From: Larix kaempferi | Taxonomy: Eukaryota > Streptophyta > Pinopsida > Pinales > Pinaceae | DNA: 64,000 nt | Assembly: GCA_027924585.1 (NCBI GenBank) | Contig: BSBM01000426.1 | Location: 705,001-769,000 of the forward strand | Reading direction: 5' to 3' | Part shown: piece after piece, positions 1 to 11,978 of the stretch | Layout of the letters: each line of letters opens with the position of its first letter | Position numbering within the stretch: position 1 is the stretch's first letter | Position numbers and translations under genes: made by a program | Notes under the pieces: generated by a model | Told to the model about the DNA's origin: nothing | Database searches by the model: none | The model's input: the letters and a program-made list of their open reading frames with translations, nothing else

Positions 1-1440
1 TTATTTATGTCCTAGTTATTGACTAGTCTTTTTTTTTTTGAAATAGAATATGTATATCAATGAGAAACAAAAGTTTATCTCCGTTCATTTCTGTAATAGA
101 ATATATGTATATAGTAGAACACTACTTAATTCAAATGAACAGAAAACAAAGTATAATTTCCTGGTTTTGAATTTGGATATACCCAGTTGACTGTAACAGA
201 CATTTGTTGAAATTGATGTAAAATCGAATAACTGGTTTTGTAATAGTTTAATCTATCAATCAATAAATTCTGCTAAAACAATCCTAGTAGTTAAATAACT
301 ATGTGGAACTTTAAACAAGAAATCATTAGCAAATAAGAGATACAATAAATATTTGATTTCGATGCAGTAAAAACTATAATATGATTGGCTAGCAAAGGCT
401 AGCTACTAGACCTGCTAGACAAGCCATTAGATCCTGGGTATTTCTCGAATTTAGGTTAGTATAGAGACCCATACTAATTTAGCATTTTATTTATACAGGA
501 ATTAATTACATGGGAAAATCTCATAGAAATTATTTACCTGTTGAGTTCTGCAGCTTGCTCTTGCTTATAATGCCCTGCTGATCCCTGTAGCCTGCTCCTG
601 TTTATAATGACCTGCACACTCAGCCAACTAGTGAATGCAAAACTACTGTACTCTTAGTTGACCTCTTCACTGATCTTGGATGGATGACTTTGGGACTACC
701 ACATTCCTCCCAACCATGATTCTACCACCATTCCTGGTTCAGTAAGGATCCCCCCGAGTTGGTTCTGACATGCAACTGCAGAATAGAGGCCCTAGATGGT
801 AACTGGTTCAGATCTGGAAAAATTATGAGCAGAGTTCACTTATGGAACAGAGAGTTCTTCTTGGTACAATAATACCAAAAGAGAAAGAAGATCCCCCAAA
901 CTTTGGGGTCTGTCCTCCTTAAGTAGGAAAATCTTTAAATTAGGACTGTTAGAATTTACTGGTTTCTTTAAAACAATTAATTTATTTGTTTACTTTAACT
1001 CCTAGTTTATTAGGAACCAAGACTTCTCAACCTGTTTGATTAAAGTGTTTATTTAATCTTTTAGATATTTTCATAATAATAATAGTATGCAATTTATAAT
1101 ACCATCCAAATATTAATAATTAATATTTAGTAAGTGGCAGCCCACTTATGCATAACTATATATATCTATAAAGTGTAAACATTATAAAAGAATATATATA
1201 TATAATATTTAACCAATATAGATTTGAAGCTCCTAAATAATAATACTACTGGTGGTCTTAAGCATTTGTTTCACAAGATGCTTCTTTTAGTTCTTTTTTA
1301 GGAAAGGGTCCACTTCTTTGGATGGTTTCGGTAAGCTGGTAAAGGCACCTCTAGTCTCTCCCTTTGCATGTCAAATTCCCTTGTTTTAACATGGTAGTTC
1401 TCGCAGTAGATGATGATAATAAGATTTATTTAATCAAGTC
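1..1440. other. Gene-free AT-rich sequence
   Basis: No open reading frame, RNA gene or recognisable element was found here. Two imperfect copies of a short segment (a TGCTCNTGYTTATAATG core) lie at about 550-635. A small GCTAGC inverted pair sits near 390-405. The stretch may be old degraded repeat; nothing identifies a family. Confidence 0.5.
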
Positions 1441-2106
1441 GAAATAGTTGTGATAAGACACGCAAGTGCTATTCAGAGTCCTCTTTGACTCAACACTTGA
1501 GAAGTAGTAACCCCGAGTGGTCTTCAGAGCCTTTCAATTCAACACTCTCACATGGGAGTTACGCTAGTGCAATTCCAGAGCCTCTGCTCAACACTAGAGA
1601 TAGAATGTGGTTGTGAGGCACATCTAGGATAATTAAATGTCCTCGGATCCGGTAATAATTTCTCTCAAGCTTGGAGTGCTTCAGGGCTCATGCCCAACAC
1701 TCGACGTACATCGGGGCTTAGGCCCAGTACGAAGTAGAATCCTCTAAATACCTCGGGGATTAAGCCCAGTATATAAGCCATTCGTGTGTTTCTGAGTCCA
1801 CGCTCAACACACTAAATAATCAACCATGTAAATCATGCTCTGCACAGTATAATGTAACAAAAGGAATAATCTCAGTATATCGTAATTTGTAACCAATTCT
1901 CCTAATACAACACAGTTTATTCATTTGGGCTTTCCTGCCCCGCATAATCAATAATGGAAACAAATCCGGGTCCATGCCCAATATATCAACTCACAAAAGA
2001 ATAGATCAAAACAAAAAATGCTATGTCAAACATAATAATCACATATACTGGGGTCATGACCCGATATATCATCAATCATAGTTAGTCAAAAAGTTGGGAT
2101 ATTACA
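1441..2106 (-). repeat. LTR-like sequence with palindromic GGG..CCC modules
   Basis: The segment contains repeated modules built on CAGAGCCT, then TCAACACT, grading into short palindromes of the form GGGCTNAGGCCC or GGGTCATGACCC at about 1684, 1714, 1755, 1927, 1968 and 2051. It ends at 2095-2106 with TGGGATATTACA. That is the same terminal motif seen at the high-coordinate ends of the Gypsy LTRs at 21710 and 59157, and reads TGTAATATCCCA on the minus strand. I infer a truncated or solo LTR of a related Gypsy family. Its low-coordinate border is not defined and no target-site duplication was found. Confidence 0.45.
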
Positions 2107-2914
2107 ATGGGCATGAACTTGACTTCCAATAAATTTACTTTGCATTTATGCTAAGCTCGTAACTTCGTGAAATACTTCACTTATTGACTTTAAAATCCAT
2201 TTTTACTTCGCGTAACTTCTTAACTTTGCTGACTCGAAGCTTTTCACTTCGTGGAACTCTTAAACAAACTTTATATTGAAATATTTCTTGCTAAGATGTA
2301 CAAACCAAAACATTTAAGTGAAACTTACTTCGAAGTTACTCTGCGTTAAAACATAACTTTTACCATTGTGAAATATTTGAGAAATATTGATTTCTTTTGC
2401 AGACCGTAAATGTAAAAAAAATTTACACAAATAAATTTGGAGAAATATTCAACATTCTTGAGAATGAATACATAAACCTATAGACTTATATATTACTGCA
2501 GTAAAACTGAGAAACTTGTCTCATTACACATAGATGAGATTTTACTTTGATCTTTCACCTTTTACAGAGCTTGGGCTCTAAAACACATCGCGGACATATT
2601 CTTCTTCTCCTCTCCTTCTCTCATACATCTCTATCTGTTCTTCAACTATCTTCTTCTACTTATCCACTGACTTGAGATCGCTTCACGTGGAAGCTACTGA
2701 GTTACATTTAAAGACTGTAATTAATTTCTACCTAAGAATTTTGACTTGTAGAGTACAAACGCAGATAAATAAATACAAGGAATTTTTCACGAAGTCTATT
2801 GATAGACTGACTGACTGTCTGACATCTATGTGACTTTGCGAACTGACAAAAAAAAACTGACAGAGCTGGCGTAGACTAGATACACATTCAACTCGTAATT
2901 ACATTTTTCCAACA
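2107..2914 (-). repeat. 3' LTR of the Copia element (truncated)
   Basis: This matches 7379-8230 in the same orientation, sharing segments such as the CTTCGCGTAACTTCTTAAC-like blocks and the TCTTCTTCTCCTCTCCTTC tract. An internal deletion near 2120 relative to the 5' LTR removes about 40 bases. The outer terminus is TGTTGG on the minus strand, at 2914. Confidence 0.85.
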
Positions 2915-2927
2915 CTCCCCCTTAATT
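2915..2927 (-). other. Polypurine tract of the Copia element
   Basis: On the minus strand AATTAAGGGGGAG lies immediately before the 3' LTR terminus TGTTGG. This is where plus-strand DNA synthesis is primed in LTR retrotransposons. Confidence 0.8.
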
Positions 2928-3010
2928 ATGAGCAGATGGGGGATCATTCAACAAAAAATTTTTTTTACAAAATGTTTCAGAATTGAAACATGCTCTATGC
3001 ATGATGAAGT

Positions 3011-4560
3011 TTACTGTGTAGAACTTGTCACTCCTAAAAAACTTCGCAGATATTGGAATGTGTCCCTTACCAATGGTTTTGTAAATATGTCTACTACCTG
3101 ATCTTCAGACTTGCAAAATTCTAAACAGATTTCTTTGTTATTTATCAATTCTCTAATAAAATGAAACCTTGTGTCGATGTGCTTGGTTCTCTCGTGGTGC
3201 ACATGATTCTTTGATAGTGCGATAGCTGAATTGTTTTCATAGTAAATGGTTGCGGGTTCTTGCTAGTTCTACGACATATCACTTAACATCCTCCGCATCC
3301 AAATGGCTTGGCATGCAACGCTTGTAGCTGCTACATACTCTGCTTCTGCTAAAGAAAGAGTTACAATGGGTTGTTTCTTTGAATCCCATGATACTAAACA
3401 CATGTTCCTAAATTAAATGTGTTTCCAGACGTGCTTCTTCTGTCATATATGATGCCTCAATTATTGCTGTCAGTGTATCCAATAAGTTTGAAATTTTCTA
3501 CGGTTGAATACAAAATACCAAAATATTTTGTTCCACTTACATACCTCAAAATTATTTTACCTCCTTGGAAATGAGATTCTTTTGGTGACTCCATACATGA
3601 TATCTGACCTTGTCGTTGAAAGATACATAAGGCTTCCAACAAGCCTTTTAAACATCGTAGGATCTACATTGGATCCATCATCATCCTTACTCAATTTCAA
3701 ACCTGTTATCACTGGTGTTGGAGTTGTCTTACAATTTAATATCTTAAATCTGTTCAAGACATCTCTTGCATACTTCGACTGAGATATAAATATACCATTT
3801 TCAGTCTGTTGGAATTCAATGCCTAGAAAATACTTCATAAATCCCAAATTAGTCATTTCAAATTCACTTTCCATGACTGATCTAAATTTCTCTATGCCAA
3901 AATCACTAATAAATGATAAATCATCTACATACAAGAAGATAATTTGTTTATTACCTTGCTTGTTGATATTTGTCTACAGCTTTGGCTCACATTCACTTCT
4001 GTGAGATCCATTCTGAATGAGGTAAGGTTCAATGCGACTGTACCAAGCTCTAGGAGCTTGCTTAAAACCATAGAGTGCCTTTTTCAAAATATATACTTTG
4101 TGTCCTGGTCCTGGGCTTTCGTAGCCTTGTGGTTTCTCCACATATACTTCCTACTCCAAATAACCATTTAAAAATGTAGACTTAAGATCCATTTGATAAA
4201 CATGCCCTTTCTTATGTGCTGCGATGGCCAAAACTATTCTAACAGTGTCCATTTGTGCTACAGGTGCAAAAGTTTCATTGAAGTCTATGCCAGGCTGCTG
4301 TGTGAATCCTCTTGCTACCAGTATTTCTTTGTGCTTCTACACATTTCCATCAACATCTTGCTTGGTATTATAAATCCATTTGACGCTTATAACATTCTTG
4401 TCCTCAGGAACATTGACTAATTCCCATGTTTGATTCTTCTCAATGCATTCCATTTCTTCATCCATGGCTTATGCCCAAACTCTATCTTCGACAACTTCTC
4501 CAAATGTTAGCAGATCATTAATTTGAGAAAATAATGCAAAAACTAAGAATGAATTGGGTG
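3011..4560 (-). pseudogene. Copia reverse transcriptase and RNase H remnant
   Basis: This is the C-terminal part of a Copia Pol polyprotein. Reading down the minus strand, the RT palm lies at 3557-3934 and begins with the catalytic YVDD motif. It continues into the motif for template contact (KYFLGIEF) and the block YARDVLNRF. RNase H continues in broken frames from about 3457, with an AEAEY-like block near 3340. The terminal piece at 3011-3202 has the typical KHIDTRFHFIREL and VDIFTKPL motifs. The N-terminal RT half (about 3940-4560) is readable only in alternating frames, so the enzyme is not functional. It would copy element RNA in virus-like particles in the cytoplasm. Confidence 0.88.
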
Positions 4561-4860
4561 TACCAGTCTCATATATCTCACGCAGACCTCTTGTCTTTTT
4601 AGGAGTTGTTGATGTCGAACTCCGTGAACTACTTGATGGATTTTGTTGTGCTCTTGATGTGCTTGTCGAAGTAGCTTGAACTACGACTTGTGTCGGAGTT
4701 CCTTGTGCTTAAACATGTCGCGTTTTCCTAGGAGTAGACGGAGCTATGACATTCTGATTCACATGCGGATTCTCAACCACATCCTCTGCGATGTCATCAT
4801 GTTCGACATGTGACAAAATTTTAACATTCTTCTCTACAGTTCCATCCCATGCTTCATTTT

Positions 4861-5871
4861 CTACAAACTGAACATCTCGACTAATAATAACTTTTGTTGC
4901 GACAGGGTCATACAACTTGTATTTTTTTTGTCTTCCGAATACCCAACAAATATACATTTATGTCCTTTGTTGTCTAATTTCCTTCTAAGCTCATCTGAAA
5001 CATGTGCATATGTGACACAAACAAAAACTTTTAAATGCGAAACAATATGTTTCATACCTATTGAAGCTACCTGCAGAGCTTTGTTCTTCACAGTCTTCAT
5101 CAGACATCGATTTATGATGTATACAATAGTTTCCACTGCCTCAGCCCAGTATTCATTTGACAGATGCATGGCGGTCAACATACTACGCACCATCTCCATA
5201 ATGGTTATGTTCTTCTTCTCTACGACACCATTCTGCTGCGGTGTATACCACGCAGTGAATTGCCTGTGTATGCCATGATTTTTACAAACGTTTAAGAAAT
5301 CATCTGAAGCATACTCACCACCTCTGTTTGTTCTTAATATATTGATGCTATAACCACTCTGCTTCTCCACAAGTGCTTTGAATTGTGGAAAACATACGAA
5401 TGCATCATATTTATGTTTTAGAAAATATGCCCAGGTTATTCTTGTAAAATCATCAATAAATGTGAGAAGGTAAGTGCAGCATCCTATGGACGGTGTTTTC
5501 ATTGGTCCAAAAATATCAGAGTGCACAATTTCAAGTGGTGTGCGAGCTCTATATGACTTTCTGACTAGAAAAGTATCTCTATGATGTTTGCCAAAAATAC
5601 AACCTTCACAAATTCTCTTTAGTTTTTCAATCAATGGAAATCCTTTCACCATGTCCTTCATGTGCAGTAGCTTCAACCCACCAAAATTCAGATGTCCAAA
5701 TCTGAAGTGCCACAACCAGGATTCATCCTGTATTTCTATTTGAAACGATGCTTTACTTTCTGCCTCAAATGCAACTTCTGAGTTTCCATTCTGACTTCCA
5801 TGAACAAATTGAATTGTTTTTCCTTTTATATTTGGTCTTATCCTCAAGGGAAACAAGCGATTGCTTATCAT
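4861..5871 (-). pseudogene. Copia integrase with altered catalytic residue
   Basis: An open stretch of 336 residues covers the GAG-pre-integrase zinc finger and the rve integrase core. The HHCC finger is visible as H55, H60, C88 and C91. In the DDE triad the first Asp is D119 (HSDIFGP) and the Glu is E218 (QQNGVVE). The middle position reads RTNRGGEY, so Asn182 replaces the usual Asp. That change alone should abolish strand transfer. The C-terminal extension continues toward 4709 in a shifted frame (GYSEDKK overlaps FGRQKKYKLYDP). This is the longest open piece of the element. Confidence 0.9.
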
Positions 5872-5885
5872 CTACACTTCGGATA

Positions 5886-6323
5886 TTAAGTGATTCTTGG
5901 ATATATGTCCTTAATCAGATAATGTTTTCCTGTCATATGAACTCTGTAACCTTTTTCTAACAGTTGTCCAATGCTCATCAAATTATGCTTCAGACCTTGA
6001 ACATAATAAACATCAGACATAGTTTTCTGTTCCCCCTGTTTGGTTAGAATATCAACACTACCCTTACCCAAAATAGTAACTTGAAAATTGTTTTCAAGTG
6101 TGACATCAATTTGAACTGATTTATCTAGACTAAAGAATAGATTTAAATTACTAGTTGTATGATTGCTACAACTTGAGTCTAAATACCATATGTCACTTGG
6201 ACTTTCTTGGACAACATTGCAATCAAGTGGAGATGCACATGCTAAAAACATAGAGCTGGTCGAAGTGATGGTGTTGCTTGATTGTGTTTGACCTTTCTTT
6301 CCTTGGTCATATTGCTTTTTCAT
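5886..6323 (-). pseudogene. Copia aspartic protease region
   Basis: These 145 residues start just after the gag zinc knuckle. The motif WYLDSSCSNH (D49-S50-S51) sits where Copia proteases carry the WxLDSGxS active site; the Gly of the DSG triad is Ser here. Downstream blocks (ILGKGSVDI, VYYVQGLKHNLMSIGQL) are the usual linker to the integrase zinc finger. The role would be to cleave the Gag-Pol polyprotein. The active-site change suggests inactivity. Confidence 0.85.
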
Positions 6324-7181
6324 GCATTCATATGCGAAATGTCCAAACTTATTACAATAATGACATTGAATTTTTTATTTATCGGACCTTTGTCCACTTG
6401 GCTAACTGGGGATCTGATTTTGACCTCTACCAGTGACATGTGCAGTGCTACTGCTACAACCTCCTTTGAAAGAACGTTTTCCTCTGCCTCTAGAGTTTGA
6501 TCTTCCCCTTCCCCTTCCATGAGTTATGGATGATTGTGCTGAAAATGCACCTTCTAATGATGTATCTGATCTGTTGATTCTATGTTCATGATTGAGGAGT
6601 GAGGCTTGCAACTCATCAATAGTAAATTGGGACAAATCTTTGTTTTCCTATAGGGTCACAACTAAAGATTCAAATTTTTTTGGAAGAACTCTAAGGACTT
6701 TTTCAACAACTCTTTGGTCGCTTAGATTTTATCCATGAGACTTTATTTGATTAATCAGACCAGTAACTTGAGTATAAAATGATTCTAATGACTCTGTATC
6801 TTTCATCGACAAAGATTCAAAATCTCTTCTAAGGATTTGTAGTTTGGCAGTCCTTACCTTGTTCAAGCCTTGATAAGAAGTTTCCAGTGTGTCTCATGCT
6901 TCCTGAGCTGACGTTGTTGCTACTATTCTTCAGAGTATGGATTCATGTGTTGCTTGATGTAGAATAATGCCTTTCCATCTTTCTTCCTATGTTCCCTCAA
7001 GACATCCTTCTCAACTTATGTGAGATTGTTATATGCTATCAGATCTGCTGGTTCTGCATAGCCATTTTGAACTATTTACCATACATCTTGACCTTTGAAC
7101 AAAGCTTTCATACTTACAGACCAATATTCATAATTTGTACTTGAAAATATTGGAGTTTGCAAATTACCAGAAGTGGAAGCC
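6313..7181 (-). pseudogene. Copia gag remnant
   Basis: Gag starts at an ATG at about 7181 (MASTSGNLQTPIF) and continues with the block YEYWSVSMKALFKGQDVW, typical of Copia gag N-termini. A degenerate middle follows, then a QLTI/LNHEHR segment (6402-6635), an Arg/Gly-rich stretch, and a CX2CX4HX4C zinc knuckle (CHYCNKFGHFAYEC) at about 6320-6365. Several stops and frame changes interrupt it, including a TAA just before the knuckle. Gag would form the particle that packages the element RNA. Confidence 0.8.
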
Positions 7182-7237
7182 ATTCTTAATCTTAATTTCT
7201 TTTCCCTTAGAGTAAATAGAATTTATACTTTCGTAAA

Positions 7238-7253
7238 CCAAGCTCTGATACCA
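7238..7253 (-). other. Primer-binding site, initiator-Met tRNA type
   Basis: The minus strand reads TGGTATCAGAGCTTGG directly next to the 5' LTR. This is the standard plant Copia site complementary to the 3' end of initiator methionine tRNA. It fixes the orientation of the element and the inner edge of the 5' LTR. Confidence 0.88.
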
Positions 7254-8230
7254 GATCAAGGGAAAAGGAACACCACACAGTCAATTCAAAATTAACTACA
7301 TAGTAAATATTTCTTTTTCTTTTCTTTCGAACTTTGACGGAAACCCCAACTTTTACTTCGCCAAAGACTCACTTCGATGGGCATTAATTTCACGGAACTT
7401 GACTTCGCAGAAATTAACTTCGTTGAACTAGACTTCGAATAAATTTACTTCGCATTTATGCAAAGATCTTAACTTCGCGGACTTCTTGACTTTAAGATCA
7501 CATTTTACTTCACGTAACTTCTTAACTTCGCCGACGCGAAGCTTTTCACTTCGCGGAACTCTTAAACAAACTTTATATTGAAAGATTTCTTGCTAAGACA
7601 TAAGAACCAAAACATTTAAGTGAAACATACGTCGAAGTTACTCCACATTAAAACAAAAGTTTTACCACTATGAAATATTTGAGAAATCTTGATTTCTTTT
7701 ATAGACCGTAAATGTAAACAACATTTACACAAGTAAATTTGGAGAATATGTGCGACATGCAATATTCAGCATTCTTCAGAATGAATACATAAAACTTTAG
7801 ACTTATATATTATCGCAGTAAAACTGAGAAACTTGTTACATTACACAGAGATGACATTTCACTTTGATCTTTCACCTTTTACAGAGGTTGGGCTGTAAAA
7901 CACATTGCGGACATATTCTTCTTCTCCTCTCCTTCCCTCACACATCTTTCTCTTTTCTTCAACTATCTTCTTCTACTTATACACCGACTTGAGATCGCTT
8001 CACTTGGAAGCTACTGAGCAACATTTAAAGACTGTAATTAATTTCTACCTAAGAATTTTGACTTGCATAATACAAATGTCGCTAAATAAATACAAGGAAG
8101 TGTGCACGAATCCTACTGACATACTAAATGACTATCTGACATCTTTGCGGCTCTCCGAACTGACAAAAAAAAATGATAGAGTCGACGTAGACTAGATACA
8201 CATTCAGCTGGTAATTACATTTTTCCAACA
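7254..8230 (-). repeat. 5' LTR of the Copia element
   Basis: The LTR runs from the outer terminus TGTTGGAAAA (minus strand, 8230) to the primer-binding site. It contains many short CTTCGC/CTTCGTGGAAC-type repeats (about 7330-7560) and matches 2107-2914. The inner end does not show a clear CA dinucleotide, so that border is approximate. Confidence 0.8.
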
Positions 8231-9008
8231 CAAGGAAGATTTTCGAAGCAAACCCTACCCTCCGAGAGTTCTAGATCTCTCACCAGGGTTCCTCGAAGGG
8301 TTTCTAGCCTAACCTTGTTCAACAATTATATTGTTCTCTGTTAAGGAGGAATAATTTGCCAGCTAAGCTGTGAATTTGCTTGACTAGAAGCCATGTCCGA
8401 GAGTCTGGTGGGGAAATTAATTGCTTGAAGTTATTGCAGTGGGAAGGTCCTCAAAGGTGTAAGAGGCTAGGATTTGTATAGCATTTTGTTGTCGTGCTGC
8501 AGGAAAAATTGCTGCAAGGGTCAATTGTTTTCCTTGAGGAGTCTTTGTGCAATTGGAACTTGGCTTCTTGTGGAATTTTGCTCTGGTTGGGTTGTTATGG
8601 CTTGCTTTCTGGGGTTGATTTCGTGTTTGTTGGTGGTGTGCTTTGGGCATTGTTTTTGAAAGAAGCAGTAGTCAAATTGTGCTAGTTTGTCAGGTATGTG
8701 GATTCATTTCCTTAAACCAGTGTTGATTCAGAGGCTAGTGGTTAATAGACATGGGTTGTATTTATTTTTAGCGGTTTTGTGTGTTTTTTGGTTAATTAGC
8801 ATAAATTGATTTCTGTGCATTCGTGGGTTTTATACAGTGAACTGATATAGAGATAGTTTGTTGAATACAATTCAGGAAAACTGGGGCGGTAATTCAGGGT
8901 TTTAGTGATTGTCGTGGAGAAAACAATTTGTTTTGAAAAATTTGAGACTTGTGTTGTTGTTGCAGATCATGTTCTATTTGTATTTGATTATGGATTGTGC
9001 TTGTAGTT
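8231..9008 (+). other. Unassigned flank with a splice-donor-like site
   Basis: This stretch is less AT-rich than its surroundings. It lies between the Copia element and Gypsy element C. It holds short open frames (for example 8494-8685, 63 residues, hydrophobic) that I do not recognise. At 8692-8700 CAG/GTATGTGG resembles a plant 5' splice site. It could be the remnant of a transcribed exon, but there is no protein evidence. Removing element C would join it to 15856 onward. Confidence 0.3.
9004..9008. repeat. Target-site duplication TAGTT (left copy, element C)
   Basis: TAGTT directly precedes the left LTR of element C and recurs at 15851-15855 directly after the right LTR. A 5-bp duplication is what an LTR-retrotransposon integrase leaves. 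Confidence 0.88.
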
Positions 9009-9745
9009 TGTTGACGCAGCATCTATCGATAGGGGTTCACTTTGCACTGTCGTCAACAAACTACCAACCCAAAATCCTTCACACACTGGCCCAGAAAGGT
9101 ATAACCCTTTCTAGCAACACTTACAGAGCACGTGCAGTCTCACCCAAGATGGATAAGGGGGCTACAGGAACCAAGTTTCCATAGTGGAGTTGAGGATATG
9201 CTTCCAACACACATTACCCTTGTAGAAACCAGAGATTGTGACTTCTGCAGCATACTATCACTTTATCATTCGTAGATTTCAACAGATAACAACTATTCGC
9301 AACAACATGCTTAATCTACCTATTCATATAGACAATAATCCTTAAACCCATAGCATAGTCGCATCAATTAAACCTACACCAGCATAATAGACATTCTCAT
9401 TCATCATCACATCAAGATAGAGACAGAAATTGCACCATAATTGTACATCCTCATGCATTCATTAAACCCTGCGGAATGAACTTCGCAAAAACAATCAATA
9501 CTCCATGCGGATACAAAGTAGACCAAAAGAGAGAATCTATCATCAACAACTGGATGCCCTTAGGCTTACAATCCTACTCTATTTATATGCTTCTAATTTA
9601 TTACAAAATGGTCCACATGACCAATTCTAACTAAATTAACTATTCTCGCACTTCTGCGAACTCCAGGAATGGTCCTTCTTTCGCGGATTGACCCTTTCGC
9701 ACCTGTCGGCCTCCACACTTCCTGTAGAATTATCCTGTGCCAACA
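9009..9745 (-). repeat. 3' LTR of element C
   Basis: The termini are TGTTGACG (9009) and GCCAACA (9745). It aligns end to end with 15098-15850, sharing blocks such as AAACTACCAACCCAAA and GATGGATAAGGGGGCT. Confidence 0.92.
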
Positions 9746-10679
9746 TGCCCCAAACACAAACTTGTGGCTCGTCCCTGAGCCACCTCAGTTGGACACTGTC
9801 GATCTGCACTTATCTGTCGTTGTACTATCCTTCTGAAAACTTTTCTTGCCGTCTGGAGCTCACTGTTCTATAATTCTCAAACTTGTTCCTCGATCTCTGG
9901 ATCCCTGTCCTGTACTTCTTGAACTCATCCTCCACTCTCTTGGAACCTTGATCATCTACCTCTCGGGAACCTATTGCCCTGCTTCATGTTTGTTCCAGAC
10001 TGAGGAGAAGTTCATCATTTTCGCCAAGGTGGGAAACAGGCCGATTGCTCCGGCACATCTGTTTCACACCTCAGACCACCGTCTACCGGGGCCAAGGGGC
10101 CTATGCCCCTAGCGTTCTGGTGGTCATCGAAACCATGGCTGTTCTGACTGCCACAACACACTTAGACATCTCGGTTGAGACCTTGTCTCTATCCCCCCCG
10201 AGTATTTGCGTTGCTTTCTTCTTCGGTTGTTCACGCACACTCGTCATTCTAGCCCTCAGGGCCCCTGGTGCACTACCACACGAAATGAAATGGATCATTT
10301 CCACGGCTTCCTTGGAATTCCTAACTCAGCTAGCCCCTTGTGCTACTCACAACATAGAGTTCTCTGTTATAAACTTCCCTACTCAGCTATCCTCCTGCGT
10401 CTATATTTATTCTTGTTCATCTTGGATGCTTGTCTAAAATCATTTGCAAATCCATCCGCGTAATCCGTCAATCCTGTCATCGTGCCTTTCCATCGTCTTC
10501 TGGTGAGGTTGATCCGCAGTACATCGATATCATCCATGATGGTCATGTTTCCAACCCCTGTGTGTCAATTGTGCGAAGCATCGGTCATACTGCCATCTCA
10601 TATGTGAAAGCATCGATCATGCTTTCTTCCTTCGTCATCATTTCATTTTTTTATTTTTATTTTTACTGCGAATGCTGGG
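9746..10679 (-). other. Element C 3' internal region, no recognised domain
   Basis: This lies where RT, RNase H and integrase would be in an intact Gypsy element. None of the RT, RNase H or integrase motifs is readable in any frame. Only short antisense frames are present. It may be unrelated 3' sequence retained after an internal deletion, with the junction near 10860-10900. Confidence 0.6.
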
Positions 10680-11183
10680 TTATTCGATTGACACAGCGAG
10701 CTCCACTGTGTCAATACTTTGCAATGTAGTTGGGATGATGTATTGATTAGAATTTCTTGCAGTTGTCGATTCCTTGCAATTCCTTTGGGTCGTTGTTGTG
10801 TACTTATCACCCTTATCCATCGGTGGTTCTGTATTGGTTTTCTTGTCAGTCACGGCTCGTATTTGTTGCTTGTATCTTGGATTCAATCGATACAGCGGCT
10901 GCTTGACTAGCTTCGCATCGAGTTTTAGGGGGATCTTCATTTCTCCTAAGTCTCTGAAAATTCCCTTCATCTCTGAGAATTTCATTGGAAACAGATCATG
11001 AAACTCATGCAGCAATTCAGTCATCTTCGAAATGGTCAACTCGTCCCAATAGTCGCCAATGCTTGCAAATTTTTGGTTTTCCTCCGATCCAATGTTCACT
11101 TTCTTGATATTCAATGGTTGCTGAAATTTGTCTGACGATATTTCCAGTGCCTCTGCACTGCGACTACCTTCTGATTCTTGCAC
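10680..11183 (-). pseudogene. Element C segment preceding RT, then junction
   Basis: The first part reads FASIGDYWDE, then an HDLFPMKFSEMKGI block, then LGEMKIPLKLDAK and QPLYRLNPRYK. This is the conserved linker that leads into reverse transcriptase in a widespread plant Gypsy family. After RYK the sequence changes to low-complexity Thr/Asn-rich residues with no RT motif, marking the deletion point. It is in the same frame as 11235-12665. Confidence 0.75.
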
Positions 11184-11234
11184 ATTTACAGCCCTTGGAT
11201 CATCCTCACTATCAGGCTCTCCTGTGATGTTGTA

Positions 11235-11654
11235 TCACTCCATCAACATTTTTGGTGTCGTAGTCCATTGGAGTGCCATCGGTGGCTCTGTCGGTACTAC
11301 CTCAAATATCCTGTCGTGGATTACCTGTAGCGCAATGTGGATGAAGGCGTTTTCGTCTGAGAAAGAAAATGATTTGCTGAAGCCAATGGAAAGATGTTCC
11401 CAAGAGGTCATCCCGTGTCGCAGTTCTGCTACGACATACCAACTCTGCGGTACTTCATCCAACCTGTGTACGAATGCATGTACCCACTCCTGCTTTGCTC
11501 TCGATCCCCATAGGTGTTGACAAATGTTCAAATGCTCCTTCAGGTCATCTCGTCCGTCATATCTCATTCCATCGTACCTCGCAGCTTCGTCAAACTGAAC
11601 CTCCATGAGGCGTTGACATAATGGCCAAGTTGTGATGTTTGATTTGTGCGCCAC
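11235..11654 (-). pseudogene. Second gag-like domain between protease and RT
   Basis: These 139 residues have the pattern of a retrotransposon gag helical domain: EWVHAFVHRLDEVPQSWY, then WEHLSIGFSKSFSF, then ALQVIHDRIFE. It stands between the protease and the pre-RT segment, in the same frame as both, so the family carries a gag-like module inside pol. I recall this arrangement from other plant Gypsy sequences (from memory, not checked). The function is unknown; it may contribute to particle assembly. Confidence 0.65.
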
Positions 11655-11978
11655 CCACCATCACGCAGGAGTAGCCTTCAAGGCTTCCTCTAGGGCCAGT
11701 AGATGCTGCAGCTCTGCCACTTTCTCCTCAAACTCTGTGAGAAACTTGATTAATTTGGGAAATCCTTCATATATGGGTAACACGTATTCCTCAGTGGCTA
11801 CCCGTCACAGTGACTGTGTTATTCGTGCACATCTTCGAAAGGATACTTCATGTAACTAGTTCTGCCTATTTTCAAGTGCCTCGTCTGAATCTGATGATGT
11901 TGAACTGGCGCGGTGCCACCGTAGTTCTCCATCCATGGTGGGATTAATATAATCCTCATATATGTTATATAAACTGTC

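Larger units (their letters stand above)
2107..8230 (-). mobile_element. Degenerate Ty1/Copia LTR retrotransposon
   Basis: The element shows a 5' LTR (7254-8230), a primer-binding site, gag, protease, integrase, reverse transcriptase and RNase H in Copia order (integrase before RT), a polypurine tract and a 3' LTR (2107-2914), all on the minus strand. The LTRs share the outer end TGTTGGAAAA. The 3' LTR is shorter and stops abruptly at 2107 beside another LTR-like end. No second copy of a target-site duplication could therefore be identified (the right flank begins CAAGG). The coding region is broken by stops and frameshifts. Confidence 0.9.

Noticed and set aside
4928-5278. 116-residue plus-strand frame
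   Set aside because: It is the antisense of the Copia integrase; no domain and no context of its own.
7238-7253. tRNA-Met gene fragment
   Set aside because: Only the tRNA 3' complement is present, at the exact place of a primer-binding site; no cloverleaf.
8494-8685. 63-residue hydrophobic protein
   Set aside because: Kept only as part of an unassigned flank; two overlapping frames are equally open and neither is recognisable.
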